A stretch of DNA of 64,000 nucleotides from Pseudomonas saxonica (GCF_007858365.1 NZ_VFIO01000007.1:186001-250000); one strand, 5' to 3'. Positions 42,840 through 51,149 are shown, counted from the first letter of the stretch. The notes: generated from the letters alone by a model not told the origin. Numbers and translations: made by a program.

Positions 42840-43652
42840 CTACAAGTCTCCGCCACGCCAGATGACTCGGCCGAGGATGCGATGCTCATTAAACTCGCTT
42901 CGAGAAATAACGCGATCTGGGTATTCGCCGCATTCATTGTTGTCGCTGCGGAGAATCCAGTCGCCGATTGGCGTCTGTATTAGGCGCTTCACAATCGCGC
43001 CTTTTTCCGCACCAACCAGAACATAAATTTGTTTGTTGGTAGGCTCGACTTTCGACCTATCAATCAGCATCACATCACGATCGCTAATGGTGGGCCACAT
43101 GCTTTCGCCTTCGGCGTAGATGACCATTAGGTTTTGTGGGTTTGCCCCTTTCGCTCTCAACCAGTCACGCTTGAAGGCAAGAGTGGTGCGAATCTCAACG
43201 TGCGGGTTTTCACTCCCCAGACCAGCGGCTGCGCTTGCATCGTACTGAGGGATGAAGGCGTATTTATCCTCTACGGCCTCGACATCATCACCAGCAGGGA
43301 AGGGGGTGTTGGCGGGAGCAGTTAGTGCTGAATCTTTGTGCGGGAATGAGCCCTGAGAAGGCGTCAAGGACGAACTCAACTTTTCAAGCTGCTCAGCCAA
43401 AACAGGGCTGAAGTCGGCCACTGGAACCTCAAGCATGCGAGCAAATACTGCTGCAGCTCGCAGGCTCAAGGCTGTCCGCCGGTTCATGAAATGACTCACT
43501 GCACCCTGCGTCACTCCGTCGCCTAGCTCGGCCGCAATCTTTTCTTGGGTGAGTTTTAGCTGCCCGCGTTTTTTCTGAAAAATTGCTTTCAGGCGGTCAC
43601 TGTCTTCCAGCTGCCAATCGGCAAGAGGGAGTCTTCGAGAGTCTTTAGTCAT
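42840..43652 (-). CDS. cI: CI-type repressor with S24 self-cleavage domain
   Basis: This is the lysogeny repressor. The 270-residue protein has an N-terminal helix-turn-helix (LTQEKIAAELGDGVTQGAVS, about 34-53) and a LexA/CI-type peptidase domain: Ser184 (EGESMWPTI) and Lys222 (AIVKRL) are the catalytic pair, and Ala143-Gly144 (ASAAAGLG) is the likely cleavage bond. RecA-stimulated cleavage after DNA damage would induce the phage. No Shine-Dalgarno precedes ATG 43652; the promoter suggests a leaderless message. Confidence 0.93.
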   Translation of the reverse strand: MTKDSRRLPLADWQLEDSDRLKAIFQKKRGQLKLTQEKIAAELGDGVTQGAVSHFMNRRTALSLRAAAVFARMLEVPVADFSPVLAEQLEKLSSSLTPSQGSFPHKDSALTAPANTPFPAGDDVEAVEDKYAFIPQYDASAAAGLGSENPHVEIRTTLAFKRDWLRAKGANPQNLMVIYAEGESMWPTISDRDVMLIDRSKVEPTNKQIYVLVGAEKGAIVKRLIQTPIGDWILRSDNNECGEYPDRVISRSEFNEHRILGRVIWRGGDL

Positions 43653-43661
43653 TAGTGAATC

Positions 43662-43730
43662 TTATTACCTGCGGTATTCAACCAGCCAATATCGGCGGTA
43701 TTGACTGTAAACAATACCGGAGGTCATACT
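43662..43730. promoter_or_regulatory. Lysis-lysogeny switch: three operators, PRM and PR
   Basis: Three 15-bp operators lie at 43664-43678 (ATTACCTGCGGTATT), 43688-43702 (AATATCGGCGGTATT) and 43713-43727 (AATACCGGAGGTCAT), 24-25 bases centre to centre. PR (plus): TTGACT 43701-43706, CATACT 43725-43730, spacer 18. PRM (minus): TTGGCT 43684-43689, TAATAA 43662-43667, spacer 16. Operator positions overlap both promoters as in lambda. Confidence 0.88.
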
Positions 43731-43761
43731 GATGGCTAGTAATTACGTTGAGGGCGTCGCC

Positions 43762-43956
43762 ATGCGTCGTATCCCGCTTTCTGATTTCGCTAAAGAGCAC
43801 GGCCATACCAAGGCTGCGCAGATGCTTGGCTGCACCCAGGGTGCTCTGAGCAAAGCTATCCGAGTCGGTCGCGATGTAGTCGTGACCTGTAACGAAGACG
43901 GGAGTCTTTCGGCGCTGGAGCAGCGTCCGTTTCCGTCCCAAAAAACCGCCGCTTAA
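43762..43956 (+). CDS. cro: Cro-like repressor
   Basis: The 64-residue protein reads MRRIPLSDFAKEHGHTKAAQ, then MLGCTQGALSKAIR, a Cro-type helix-turn-helix. ATG 43762 follows TGAGGG at good spacing. The upstream in-frame ATG 43732 is excluded because it lies within two bases of the PR -10 box, before the expected transcript start. It competes with CI for the three operators. Confidence 0.87.
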   Translation: MRRIPLSDFAKEHGHTKAAQMLGCTQGALSKAIRVGRDVVVTCNEDGSLSALEQRPFPSQKTAA

Positions 43957-44040
43957 AGCAACTCCTACAGCTGCGCTGCGGAACAAATTTTCGCCGACTC
44001 CTTGGCAGGGCGCCACGGAAACAGAATTGAGGTTTTACGA

Positions 44041-44463
44041 ATGGAAGATTTTCTGCGGGCCTGCCAGGGCGCTGTTCTGGATAACGAGGCGAAGACGCTG
44101 GCGGCAAAGATGGGTGTTGCGCATGTGAGCCTACTTCAGCGTGCCAACCCGGATAACGATGCCCATCACCTAACGATTGAGCATCTGTACGGGATCTTGC
44201 TGCACACAGGCGACATGCGTCCGCTGATAGCTCTGTCCCATGAGTTTGGTTTTGATTTGATCGCGAAGAACGCTCCAAAACCTCAAGAACTCACCAAATC
44301 AATGATTGGCGTCGGCAAAGAGTTTGCCGACCTGACCATCGCTGTGCACGAAGCCCTGCAAGACGGTCGGGTGTGCCAATTCGACAAATCCACCATTCGC
44401 CGCGAAATCAGCCACATCCGAGAAAGCCTGGATGTGATGGATGAGTCAGTGAAGGTCGCCTGA
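44041..44463 (+). CDS. Phage regulatory protein CII family (CP76-type)
   Basis: The 140-residue protein has the pattern of the phage CII/CP76 family: MEDFLRACQGAVLDNEAKTL, LLQRANPDNDAHHLTIEHL, and a helical C-terminus. In coliphage 186-type systems CII activates lysogeny promoters. It lies directly after cro on the PR transcript. The start at 44041 is the family start. Confidence 0.8.
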   Translation: MEDFLRACQGAVLDNEAKTLAAKMGVAHVSLLQRANPDNDAHHLTIEHLYGILLHTGDMRPLIALSHEFGFDLIAKNAPKPQELTKSMIGVGKEFADLTIAVHEALQDGRVCQFDKSTIRREISHIRESLDVMDESVKVA

Positions 44464-44472
44464 ATTTCAGAC

Positions 44473-44500
44473 ACAAAAAAGCCGGGATTACGGCCCGGCT
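44473..44500. terminator. Hairpin after the CII-family gene
   Basis: GCCGGG and CCCGGC arms lie between the CII-family and Rha genes. The T run is on the minus strand only, so on the PR transcript it may be a partial stop or pause. Confidence 0.5.
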
Positions 44501-44524
44501 CATTGCTAAATCTGCGAGTTAATA

Positions 44525-45286
44525 ATGAATCCACAATCGAATCTCGTCAATACCCCTTCACGTGTCGCGACACGTTTTGTCGAAACTGAAAACGTGTCGC
44601 GCACCGTGACCATGAGCAGCTCGGAGATTGCCGAGTTGACAGGAAAGCTTCACAAGAACGTTATCCGTGACATTCGCGAGATGCTCGCCGAGCTGCAAAA
44701 AGATGGCTCAGATCTGATCCATGTCCGAGAGACAAAGGACGGGCGCGGGTACACGACGCTTTTCGAGCTGGATAAAGAACTGACAGAAACGCTCCTGACC
44801 GGTTACAGCATCCCGCTTCGCCACAAAGTGATCCGTCGACTCAACGAGCTGCAGTCGAAGCTCGAAGGCCCGCGGGTGATTGCGACCCTTCCTGACTTTT
44901 CCAACCCCGCAGCTGCGGCTCGCGCCTGGGCAGAACAGTTTGAGCTTCAGCAACAAGCCAGCCAGGCCCTGATTGAGGCCGCCCCAAAAATTCAGTTTGT
45001 AGACCGCTATGTCGACTCGACCGGCCTTAAAGGTTTTCGCCAAACCGCCAAACTGCTCAAGGCCAACGAATCCCGCTTTCGTGAATTTCTGCTCGACAAA
45101 AAAATCATGTACCGCATGGGTGGTGAGTGGCAGGCCTATCAGCCTCATATCGACGCAGAGCGCTTTGAAGTCAAAGCCGGCACCAGTGACAGCGGTCATG
45201 CCTACAACCAGTCCAAATTCACCCCCAAGGGCGTCAACTGGGTGGCTGGGTTGTGGGCGCAATACAACCTTGAGGGGGAGCTGTAA
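44525..45286 (+). CDS. Rha/KilAC anti-repressor-type protein
   Basis: The 253-residue protein has an N-terminal Rha domain (MSSSEIAELTGKLHKNVIRD, ELDKELTETLLTGYS, about 28-112) and a C-terminal KilAC-type DNA-binding domain (LKGFRQTAKLLKANESRFRE, about 170-250). Such proteins interfere with host or phage repression. Its stop overlaps the next start (TAATG). Confidence 0.87.
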   Translation: MNPQSNLVNTPSRVATRFVETENVSRTVTMSSSEIAELTGKLHKNVIRDIREMLAELQKDGSDLIHVRETKDGRGYTTLFELDKELTETLLTGYSIPLRHKVIRRLNELQSKLEGPRVIATLPDFSNPAAAARAWAEQFELQQQASQALIEAAPKIQFVDRYVDSTGLKGFRQTAKLLKANESRFREFLLDKKIMYRMGGEWQAYQPHIDAERFEVKAGTSDSGHAYNQSKFTPKGVNWVAGLWAQYNLEGEL

Positions 45287-46104
45287 TGCATTACTTCAAA
45301 CGCAATATCGGCGACTACCACAAGAAGGCTGGCCGTCTCTCTATGGTGGAGCACGGTGCGTACACGCTTCTGCTTGATGCGTGCTATGACCGGGAACGCT
45401 TCCCTACTATGGAGGAGGCTATTGACTGGTGTTGGGCCAGGTCACCAGAAGAAATTTCAGCTGTAACCTTCGTGCTGAGTAAGTTCTTTGAGCTGGTTGG
45501 CGGTCGCTACGTTCAAGCTCGAATTCAAGATGAGGTCAATGCTTATCACGCAATGGCCTTGAAAAATAGAGAGATTGCCGAGAAGCGAGAGGCGGATAAA
45601 CGCACGAAGCGTGCAGGCGATAGCACGAAGCGTGCACCAGTCGTGAACGAATCACCACCTAACCAAGAACCACTAACCACTAACCAAGGACCAAAAGATC
45701 AACACCACTCTCTCAACGCGGGCGAAGAAATTCCGCAGATTGAGTTTGAGCCAGAGCCTGCTCCGGAACCTGTCAACCCAAAGGCCCCGGTTGAAATGAC
45801 CCTGGACTGGACGCCTGACACCAATCTCCTGAAGACCTACTGCGTGCATTTCGGTGTATCCACTGACCTATTCACTCGAGAGGCTGTTGCCCCGTTCACG
45901 GCTCACCACGAAACGGCTGGAACCCTGAACACTCAATCCAAATGGGTATCCCTGCTGGTGAAGTGGGTCAAGGACGACAAGAACCGCGCCAGTAACGTCC
46001 GCCAGTTCGTGAAGCGTGAAACCCCGTCCCGCCACACCGGCTTTGCCGAGCGCGACTACACCGCCGACCTGATTCAACGAGAGGATGGCACCTATGCGCT
46101 CTGA
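45286..46104 (+). CDS. Phage replication protein, YdaU plus DnaT-like domains
   Basis: The 272-residue protein has an N-terminal DUF1376/YdaU domain (HYFKRNIGDYHKKAGRLSMV, about 1-95), a low-complexity linker rich in Pro, Asn and Glu, and a C-terminal DnaT-like domain (residues 165-270). It probably binds the origin and recruits the helicase loader encoded next; this is the lambda O position. It overlaps that gene by 11 bases. Confidence 0.85.
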   Translation: MHYFKRNIGDYHKKAGRLSMVEHGAYTLLLDACYDRERFPTMEEAIDWCWARSPEEISAVTFVLSKFFELVGGRYVQARIQDEVNAYHAMALKNREIAEKREADKRTKRAGDSTKRAPVVNESPPNQEPLTTNQGPKDQHHSLNAGEEIPQIEFEPEPAPEPVNPKAPVEMTLDWTPDTNLLKTYCVHFGVSTDLFTREAVAPFTAHHETAGTLNTQSKWVSLLVKWVKDDKNRASNVRQFVKRETPSRHTGFAERDYTADLIQREDGTYAL

Positions 46105-46906
46105 AAAAATCGTTCAAATCACAGATGCCGTTACGAGCACCAACGTTCGCGTCCAACCAGCAGACTGCGAGAAGCACGGGCCTTTCGAGCAAAAGGTAAC
46201 TGTGATCCTGAGTCGTGAGCTGAAGGGTGGTTGCCCTGAGTGCATGCGAGCCGCTGCCGCTGAGCGTGAAGCGAGCGCTCAAGCCGCTGCCGCGCACGAA
46301 CTGCGCCTGTCCTTGACCCGCAAGCTTGGGGATGCACTGATTCCGAAGCGCTTCCAAGGCAGTAACTTGGAAAATTACGTGGTCGAGCATGGCGAACAAC
46401 GTCACGCCTTGAAATTTTGCCGTCACTACGTCGCCGAATTTGACCGGATGTACGAGTCCGGGCGCTGCATGGTGCTGATTGGCAAGCCAGGTACTGGCAA
46501 AACCCATCTGGGCGCAGCAATCGCAAACGAGCTGTTGCACAAAACCTCCCGCACAGCCGTGTACCGCACCGTCGGTGCAGTTCTGCAGGCTATCAAGGCG
46601 ACATTCGACCGCAAAAGCGAGCGAAGTGAATCAGACATCCTGTCCAGCCTGGTCAACCCCGATCTTCTGGTTCTGGATGAAATCGGCGTTAGCAAAGAGC
46701 AGCCGAGCGACTTCGAGCTAACCACCCTGTTCGCAATCATCAACGGACGTTACGAGCAGCAGCGCCCAACAGTGGTGATTACCAACCTTTCCGCTGGGCA
46801 GTTGCCGGGCGCTATGGGTGAGCGCTGCGTGGATCGTTTGCGCGAGGGTGGCCTGATCGTTGTTCCGTTCAACTGGGAATCACACCGCGGCAAGGAGATT
46901 TTTTAA
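46094..46906 (+). CDS. DnaC-like helicase loader
   Basis: This AAA+ ATPase loads host DnaB onto phage DNA. The 270-residue protein has an N-terminal Cys cluster (CEKHGP, GGCPECM), Walker A GKPGTGKTH at about 133-141, Walker B LLVLDEIGV at about 190, and sensor-like VITNLS. ATG 46094 has GAGAGG nine bases upstream; ATG 46085 touches that ribosome site and is less likely. Confidence 0.9.
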   Translation: MRSEKIVQITDAVTSTNVRVQPADCEKHGPFEQKVTVILSRELKGGCPECMRAAAAEREASAQAAAAHELRLSLTRKLGDALIPKRFQGSNLENYVVEHGEQRHALKFCRHYVAEFDRMYESGRCMVLIGKPGTGKTHLGAAIANELLHKTSRTAVYRTVGAVLQAIKATFDRKSERSESDILSSLVNPDLLVLDEIGVSKEQPSDFELTTLFAIINGRYEQQRPTVVITNLSAGQLPGAMGERCVDRLREGGLIVVPFNWESHRGKEIF

Positions 46907-47121
46907 TGGCTGATGACGTTGATTTTGCAGAAGCGCGTATCGAGAAAGAGCTGGCATCAGCCCTTGCTGCTCGCGTGATTTACAGTGGCGAAAGCGCCCA
47001 TGAATGCGAGTGCGGCGAAGAAATTTCCGAAGGTCGTCGCCTGGCAGTTCCGGGTGTTCGGGACTGCATTACCTGCGCCGAGCGGGCTGCGCTGAAACTG
47101 CGAGGTGTTCGTCGTGGCTGA
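46906..47121 (+). CDS. TraR/DksA-type zinc-finger protein
   Basis: The 71-residue protein has the C4 zinc finger HECECGEEI ... CITCAE preceded by a short coiled region with an acidic N-terminus (MADDVDFAEARIE). TraR-like proteins bind RNA polymerase in the secondary channel and mimic DksA with ppGpp. Its ATG overlaps the loader stop by one base. Confidence 0.87.
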   Translation: MADDVDFAEARIEKELASALAARVIYSGESAHECECGEEISEGRRLAVPGVRDCITCAERAALKLRGVRRG

Positions 47122-47980
47122 GCATTCCGAGTTGAAGAGGCTGACTGAGTCGCTGAATCGCGCTATCGAGCAGGCCGAACACAAGCCGGGGCAATGGGCT
47201 GAGACAGCTCAAAGCATGGGTGGCATCTGCTGTGCTGGCGAGCCGTTTCAAATTGGTAAAACTTGGGCCAAGGAAGAGCCGTGGGCTCACTTCAGCTTCA
47301 AGCGCGATTCATGGCTGGCAGTAGCTGTCGTCAATGCGTTGCCACAGCTAATGGCCCTGATCGCTGAGAACGAAGCACTAAAGGGGCCGCATGACTGGCT
47401 GGCGGAAGACTTGATCAAGGAGCTCGTCGACAACGCCCAGTCCTTTCAAGACAACTTGGATCATGGTGAGAGCGATCCGTTTGCCATCGTTCTGCTCGCG
47501 GCTGCATCACGTATCCGCCGACAGGAAGTGAGCATAGACAGGTACCGCGCCGAGAACGCTGGGCTCAAGACTGGCTTCGAGGCCTACGAGCTGGTTAATA
47601 CGGAGTTGAAGGCTGAGGTTGAGAAGCTGCGCGATGATCTTGAACAGAAAGAGTACGACGCCAACGCTTGGCGAAATGGCGAAGAGTCGGTTTGGATCGA
47701 GGTCTTTAACAGCGATGGCGATGATCCGTTCATTAGCGCTATCAGCGGCCAGATCACCGTCGAACAGTTGGTCTTGATTCAGGCCGAGATCCTTGAGTAT
47801 CGGGAGGACTATTTCGAGAAGGGATCAGGCCTTTACATTTTCAGGTGTGACCACTGTCAGGCGCATTACGACAACGTAGGCATGACGGAGCCAGCGCACT
47901 GGGAGACTAACTTGGAGTCATACAGTCCTTTCCCGTGGGAAGAAGAGAGCGCCGCCATGGACAAGGGAGAGCAGCCATGA
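47114..47980 (+). CDS. Ea22-like phage protein
   Basis: The 288-residue protein has a C-terminal coiled coil (LKAEVEKLRDDLEQKEYDAN) and an N-terminal part similar in style to lambda Ea22-type accessory proteins. Its function is unknown. GTG 47114 is preferred, with GAGGT eight bases before and an 8-base overlap with the previous gene. Confidence 0.6.
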   Translation: MAEHSELKRLTESLNRAIEQAEHKPGQWAETAQSMGGICCAGEPFQIGKTWAKEEPWAHFSFKRDSWLAVAVVNALPQLMALIAENEALKGPHDWLAEDLIKELVDNAQSFQDNLDHGESDPFAIVLLAAASRIRRQEVSIDRYRAENAGLKTGFEAYELVNTELKAEVEKLRDDLEQKEYDANAWRNGEESVWIEVFNSDGDDPFISAISGQITVEQLVLIQAEILEYREDYFEKGSGLYIFRCDHCQAHYDNVGMTEPAHWETNLESYSPFPWEEESAAMDKGEQP

Positions 47981-48393
47981 CTGACCTCATGCTCCGCAAC
48001 GAATCTGACCGAACTCGCGCTATTGGATACCTGCATGGTCTTGACCTGGCCAAGCCCAAGAAATTGGCGATCGTCGATCAAGACCGCAATGGAGAGCAGA
48101 ACAAAGTGCTCCACAAGCTGCTGACTCAGGTTGCCGCCCAAGTGGAATGGCACGGGCAAAAGCTCTCTGTCGTCGTCTGGAAGCGTTTGTGTACCGCCGC
48201 ATGGCTTAGGGAGGACGGACACTCTCCAATGCTGGTACCGGCGCTGGACGGCCACGGTATCGACATGATTTTCGAGCATACGTCAAAGCTGAGCGTTAAG
48301 CAGTGCGCAAGCCTGATCACTTGGGTGGAAGCGTTTGGCTCGCAAAATGGTGTCAAGTGGTCTGCCCAGGATGTGTGGGGAGGGCGGTACTGA
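47977..48393 (+). CDS. ninB: NinB recombination protein
   Basis: The 138-residue protein matches NinB (lambda Orf): a helical, basic protein with VEWHGQKLSVVVWKRLCTAA (the SV-WKRL-TAAW-RE signature) and FEHTSKLSVKQCASLITWVE. NinB helps RecA-independent recombination by binding single-stranded DNA. It has ATGA coupling to the upstream gene and a one-base overlap with ninG. Confidence 0.9.
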   Translation: MTDLMLRNESDRTRAIGYLHGLDLAKPKKLAIVDQDRNGEQNKVLHKLLTQVAAQVEWHGQKLSVVVWKRLCTAAWLREDGHSPMLVPALDGHGIDMIFEHTSKLSVKQCASLITWVEAFGSQNGVKWSAQDVWGGRY

Positions 48394-48992
48394 TGCTCGC
48401 GATCAAGCAACGCAAGTTGAAGAAGTGCCGGGTCGCTGAATGCGGGGCCTCATTCGTCCCTGCGCGCCTTGGCCAAGCAGTGTGCAGTCCGGCCTGCGCG
48501 ATTCTTGATGCTCCAAAGAATCTGGACCGGGCCGTCAAGTCGCTGGCCCAGGTTGGGCGCAGGGAGATCAAGGTCCGCAAGGAACAGTTGAAGAGCAGGG
48601 CGGATCACTTGCGGGAGGCTCAGGCCGCGGTGAACGAGTTCATCCGGCTGCGTGACGCACACCTGCCGTGCATCAGTTGCGACTCGACGCCGAGCGACAA
48701 CGACCTCATGACGGGTAGTCGATGGGACGCCGGGCATTACCGATCTGTGGGCGCCTGCCCTGAACTGCGTTTTGAGCTGCTGAACATCCACCGGCAGTGC
48801 GTGAGGTGCAATCGCAACCTGTCAGGTAACGCCGTTGAGTACCGCATCCGCTTGGTGCTTCGCATCGGCGCCGAAAAGGTGGATTGGCTGGAAGGGCCTC
48901 ATCCGGCCCGCAAGTACACCGTAGACGAGATAAAGGTCATCAAGGCCGACTACCGCGCAAAGAGCAGAGAACTGAAGAGGGCAGCAGCATGA
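48393..48992 (+). CDS. ninG: NinG (Rap) recombination endonuclease
   Basis: NinG/Rap resolves recombination intermediates. The 199-residue protein has an N-terminal zinc-binding CRVAECGASFVPA, a coiled middle (VRKEQLKSRADHLREAQAAV), and the core CISCDSTPSDNDLMTGSRWD followed by AGHYRS and HRQCVRCNRNLSGN. The start at 48393 lies on the ninB stop. Confidence 0.92.
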   Translation: MLAIKQRKLKKCRVAECGASFVPARLGQAVCSPACAILDAPKNLDRAVKSLAQVGRREIKVRKEQLKSRADHLREAQAAVNEFIRLRDAHLPCISCDSTPSDNDLMTGSRWDAGHYRSVGACPELRFELLNIHRQCVRCNRNLSGNAVEYRIRLVLRIGAEKVDWLEGPHPARKYTVDEIKVIKADYRAKSRELKRAAA

Positions 48993-49570
48993 GAATTGAC
49001 TCGGCACGTCAGGCTTGGCATGACTGCAATTACAACCCGGCCCCGGGCCAGACCTCCGATGCAGCTGAGTTAGGTGTGGTAGTGCAGGGCACTCAACGCG
49101 GGCCTACAGCTAATCACGCAGTGCACGGGGCTTTGGCCGGGCAGATCCAGTCAGCAATTGCTCGCCTGCACTTCCAGCTCCGCGCATTCGGCAATGCCAT
49201 GTATGCCGCCGAGCCATGCGCCGATGACGTGGAGGATGCAGAGCAAGCCGTGTTCAACCTGGCGTGCTCGCGCGTGGAGCGAATGACGACTAGTAAGCGG
49301 GAGCGTGCTGAGTATGTGGCCAAGGGGGTGTTCCGCCGATATCGGTATATGCATCAGGGTGGGCAATCGGCGAATCCTGATCCGATGCGCAAGCCTGAAG
49401 TATTTCGGGCGTGGCTTAAGGCTGAGTACGATATTGGACTGATCTCGGATCGCTGGGGGCGAGATTGGGAGCCTTTTGTGCAGTTGTGCTTCGATGCTTG
49501 CTATGACATTGATGCTAAAGCCTTGTGCCCAATTGGCGGGGTTATTTACCAGATGAAAGAGGCCGCTTGA
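48989..49570 (+). CDS. Protein in the Q (late antiterminator) position
   Basis: The 193-residue protein is of uncertain family. It is the last gene of the early right operon, coupled by ATGA to ninG, and is followed by a terminator and then the lysis/packaging genes, exactly where lambda Q sits. The C-terminal FVQLCFDACYDIDAKALCPI has a Cys pair. Antiterminator function is inferred from position only. Confidence 0.55.
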   Translation: MRIDSARQAWHDCNYNPAPGQTSDAAELGVVVQGTQRGPTANHAVHGALAGQIQSAIARLHFQLRAFGNAMYAAEPCADDVEDAEQAVFNLACSRVERMTTSKRERAEYVAKGVFRRYRYMHQGGQSANPDPMRKPEVFRAWLKAEYDIGLISDRWGRDWEPFVQLCFDACYDIDAKALCPIGGVIYQMKEAA

Positions 49571-49635
49571 CTTCCCGCCCGGCTGACGGCATCATTTCGC
49601 CATAGTTAGTATTTTGCCTACGGCAACTTGCTCTG

Positions 49636-49663
49636 AAAACCCGGCCACTGCGTCGGGTTTTTT
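49636..49663 (+). terminator. Terminator at the early/late boundary
   Basis: AAACCCG and CGGGTTT arms are followed by six T on the plus strand. A Q-like factor would have to read through it or late transcription must start after it. Confidence 0.8.
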
Positions 49664-49818
49664 ATTGCCCAGAAAAAGCCGATCCACTGCAGCCAGAGCA
49701 GCCTTCGGGGCGTCTGGACAATGATGAGCCGGATGTGCGTTGCTCCGGACAAGCACCGATATCCTGCGCACCCTAACCTCTGAGGCTTGTAAGGAGGAGC
49801 AACACAGGGCTGCCAACG

Positions 49819-50058
49819 TTATTCTTTCCAAGCTTGTTGGATGCGCATCCAATCCAGCCACGCCACTTGACGCTTCTCTTCAGCGGCTTTTTTGGCTTCT
49901 GTAAATCGCTTCCAAACCTCAGGGCTATCAAAACCATCGGCGATGATCACGTAGGCAGCAGCCTCGAGCCTATCAGCTTCGAAAAAGAGACTGGCATTGA
50001 GAGTGATCTGCGCCTCCCAATATTCATTCTTCGCGAATCTAAATCTAACTGTGTTCAT
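49819..50058 (-). CDS. Small leftward phage protein
   Basis: The 79-residue protein reads MNTVRFRFAKNEYWEAQITL and ends in a charged helix (KAAEEKRQVAWLDWMRIQQA). Its function is unknown. Its start overlaps the end of the next leftward gene by 14 bases, so the two form a small operon opposite to the late genes. Confidence 0.65.
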   Translation of the reverse strand: MNTVRFRFAKNEYWEAQITLNASLFFEADRLEAAAYVIIADGFDSPEVWKRFTEAKKAAEEKRQVAWLDWMRIQQAWKE

Positions 50059-50305
50059 GTGGTTTGCACCCGTGGACAGATCCAGGACCGCGCCAATGCA
50101 CCTCGGTAATACCGAGTCTTTCAGCCATTGGCTTTGAGAATAGCTTGAGTGGAGGCTTCCCAGGCTTGGGGATGGGCACTGCACCGGCATCACAGCCTGC
50201 CCATTGCCACGCATCTTCATCAGTCAGGTGCAATGCCCGGATTAAAAGTTTTTTGGGAGCTCCATGAAGTTTGTATTCAATGGTGAAAATGTGCTCTTGA
50301 CTCAT
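50045..50305 (-). CDS. Small Pseudomonas phage-type protein (DUF6555-like)
   Basis: The 86-residue protein has YKLHGAPKKLLIRALHLTDE, DAWQWAGCDAG and AERLGITEVHW. I recall this pattern (F-x-I-x-Y-x-L-H-G ... G-I-T-x-V-x-W) from a Pseudomonas family of unknown function; the family label is tentative. First gene of the leftward pair. Confidence 0.65.
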   Translation of the reverse strand: MSQEHIFTIEYKLHGAPKKLLIRALHLTDEDAWQWAGCDAGAVPIPKPGKPPLKLFSKPMAERLGITEVHWRGPGSVHGCKPHEHS

Positions 50306-50477
50306 GTCGATTCCAGCTCCAGCTGATGACGGCTTTGACGTCTTAGTCTCTTTAATTGTCCGACAATCAGCAGCGCTCATAATTCATTCATATTTGGGTT
50401 GCGACGCTTTTGACCTAAAGATCCAAGCTCTGCTTGCCCCGGATCATTTATTAATCATGCCCCACGGAGTCGAGCGC

Positions 50478-50807
50478 ATGGATTTTCTGCACCGCCTGCT
50501 CGACAGGCTCGACCTCCTGATAGCGGGTCTATTAGGGGTGATCGTCGCAAGTTGGTGGCACAAAGATGACCTGACCGATTGGCGGGCTTGGATGATCTTC
50601 TTGATCACTGGGGTTTCCTGCTCGCTATATCTGACAGGAATGGTGAGTGCTTACTTGGGCGTAACTGAGCCAAGCATTGTCGCTGGCATTGGCTTTCTGC
50701 TGGGCACGTTCGGCGGCTCGCTCCTGGCAGCGATCAATCGAGCTATTAAAGCTGCCGACCTTTGGGCGCTTATCCGTCAGAGGTTCGGGGGAGGCAATCC
50801 ACCATGA
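50478..50807 (+). CDS. Holin-like membrane protein
   Basis: The 109-residue protein has three hydrophobic segments (LLIAGLLGVIVASWW, MIFLITGVSCSLYLTGMVSA, IVAGIGFLLGTFGGSLLAAI) and a basic C-terminus. Size, topology and position between the Q-type gene and terminase fit a phage holin, which makes the membrane lesion for endolysin release. ATG 50478 has GGAG eight bases before. Confidence 0.75.
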   Translation: MDFLHRLLDRLDLLIAGLLGVIVASWWHKDDLTDWRAWMIFLITGVSCSLYLTGMVSAYLGVTEPSIVAGIGFLLGTFGGSLLAAINRAIKAADLWALIRQRFGGGNPP

Positions 50808-51148
50808 ATCTTGAACTGATCAACTCCATTGCCTGCGGCCTTATCGCGGCCTGGGCGACCTGGTGCGTACTGAGTGGGAAGGTCAGAGACGGCATCCTCG
50901 GTAAGCTGATCTATTCGGCGATCGCTATCAGCGGATTTGTCGTGATGGCGCGCAACCAGAATATCTTCTTCGGGCCGACCACTGCCGGTCTGACGCTGCA
51001 TGTGTCCCTGGCCCTGGCCGGTGCCCGCCACATCTTCATGGTCACGTACTGGCAGCGGGTGAAGGGCTGGCTGTGCCGGACACTCAACTGCGAGCACTGC
51101 CTGCACTGTGACAAGGCGCCAGGCGGTATAGATCGCCGGGGCAAGTAA
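50804..51148 (+). CDS. Second holin-like membrane protein
   Basis: The 114-residue protein has three hydrophobic stretches and a Cys-rich tail (CRTLNCEHCLHC). It is coupled to the holin-like gene by ATGA. It could be a holin partner or antiholin; sequence alone does not decide. Confidence 0.65.
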   Translation: MNLELINSIACGLIAAWATWCVLSGKVRDGILGKLIYSAIAISGFVVMARNQNIFFGPTTAGLTLHVSLALAGARHIFMVTYWQRVKGWLCRTLNCEHCLHCDKAPGGIDRRGK

Positions 51149-51149
51149 T

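Noticed and set aside
43732..43761. Upstream ATG for cro at 43732
   Set aside because: It lies two bases from the PR -10 box, ahead of the expected transcript start; ATG 43762 has a proper ribosome site.
49592..49861. Minus-strand ORF of 89 codons after the Q-type gene
   Set aside because: It crosses the terminator at 49636-49663 and overlaps the better-supported gene at 49819-50058.
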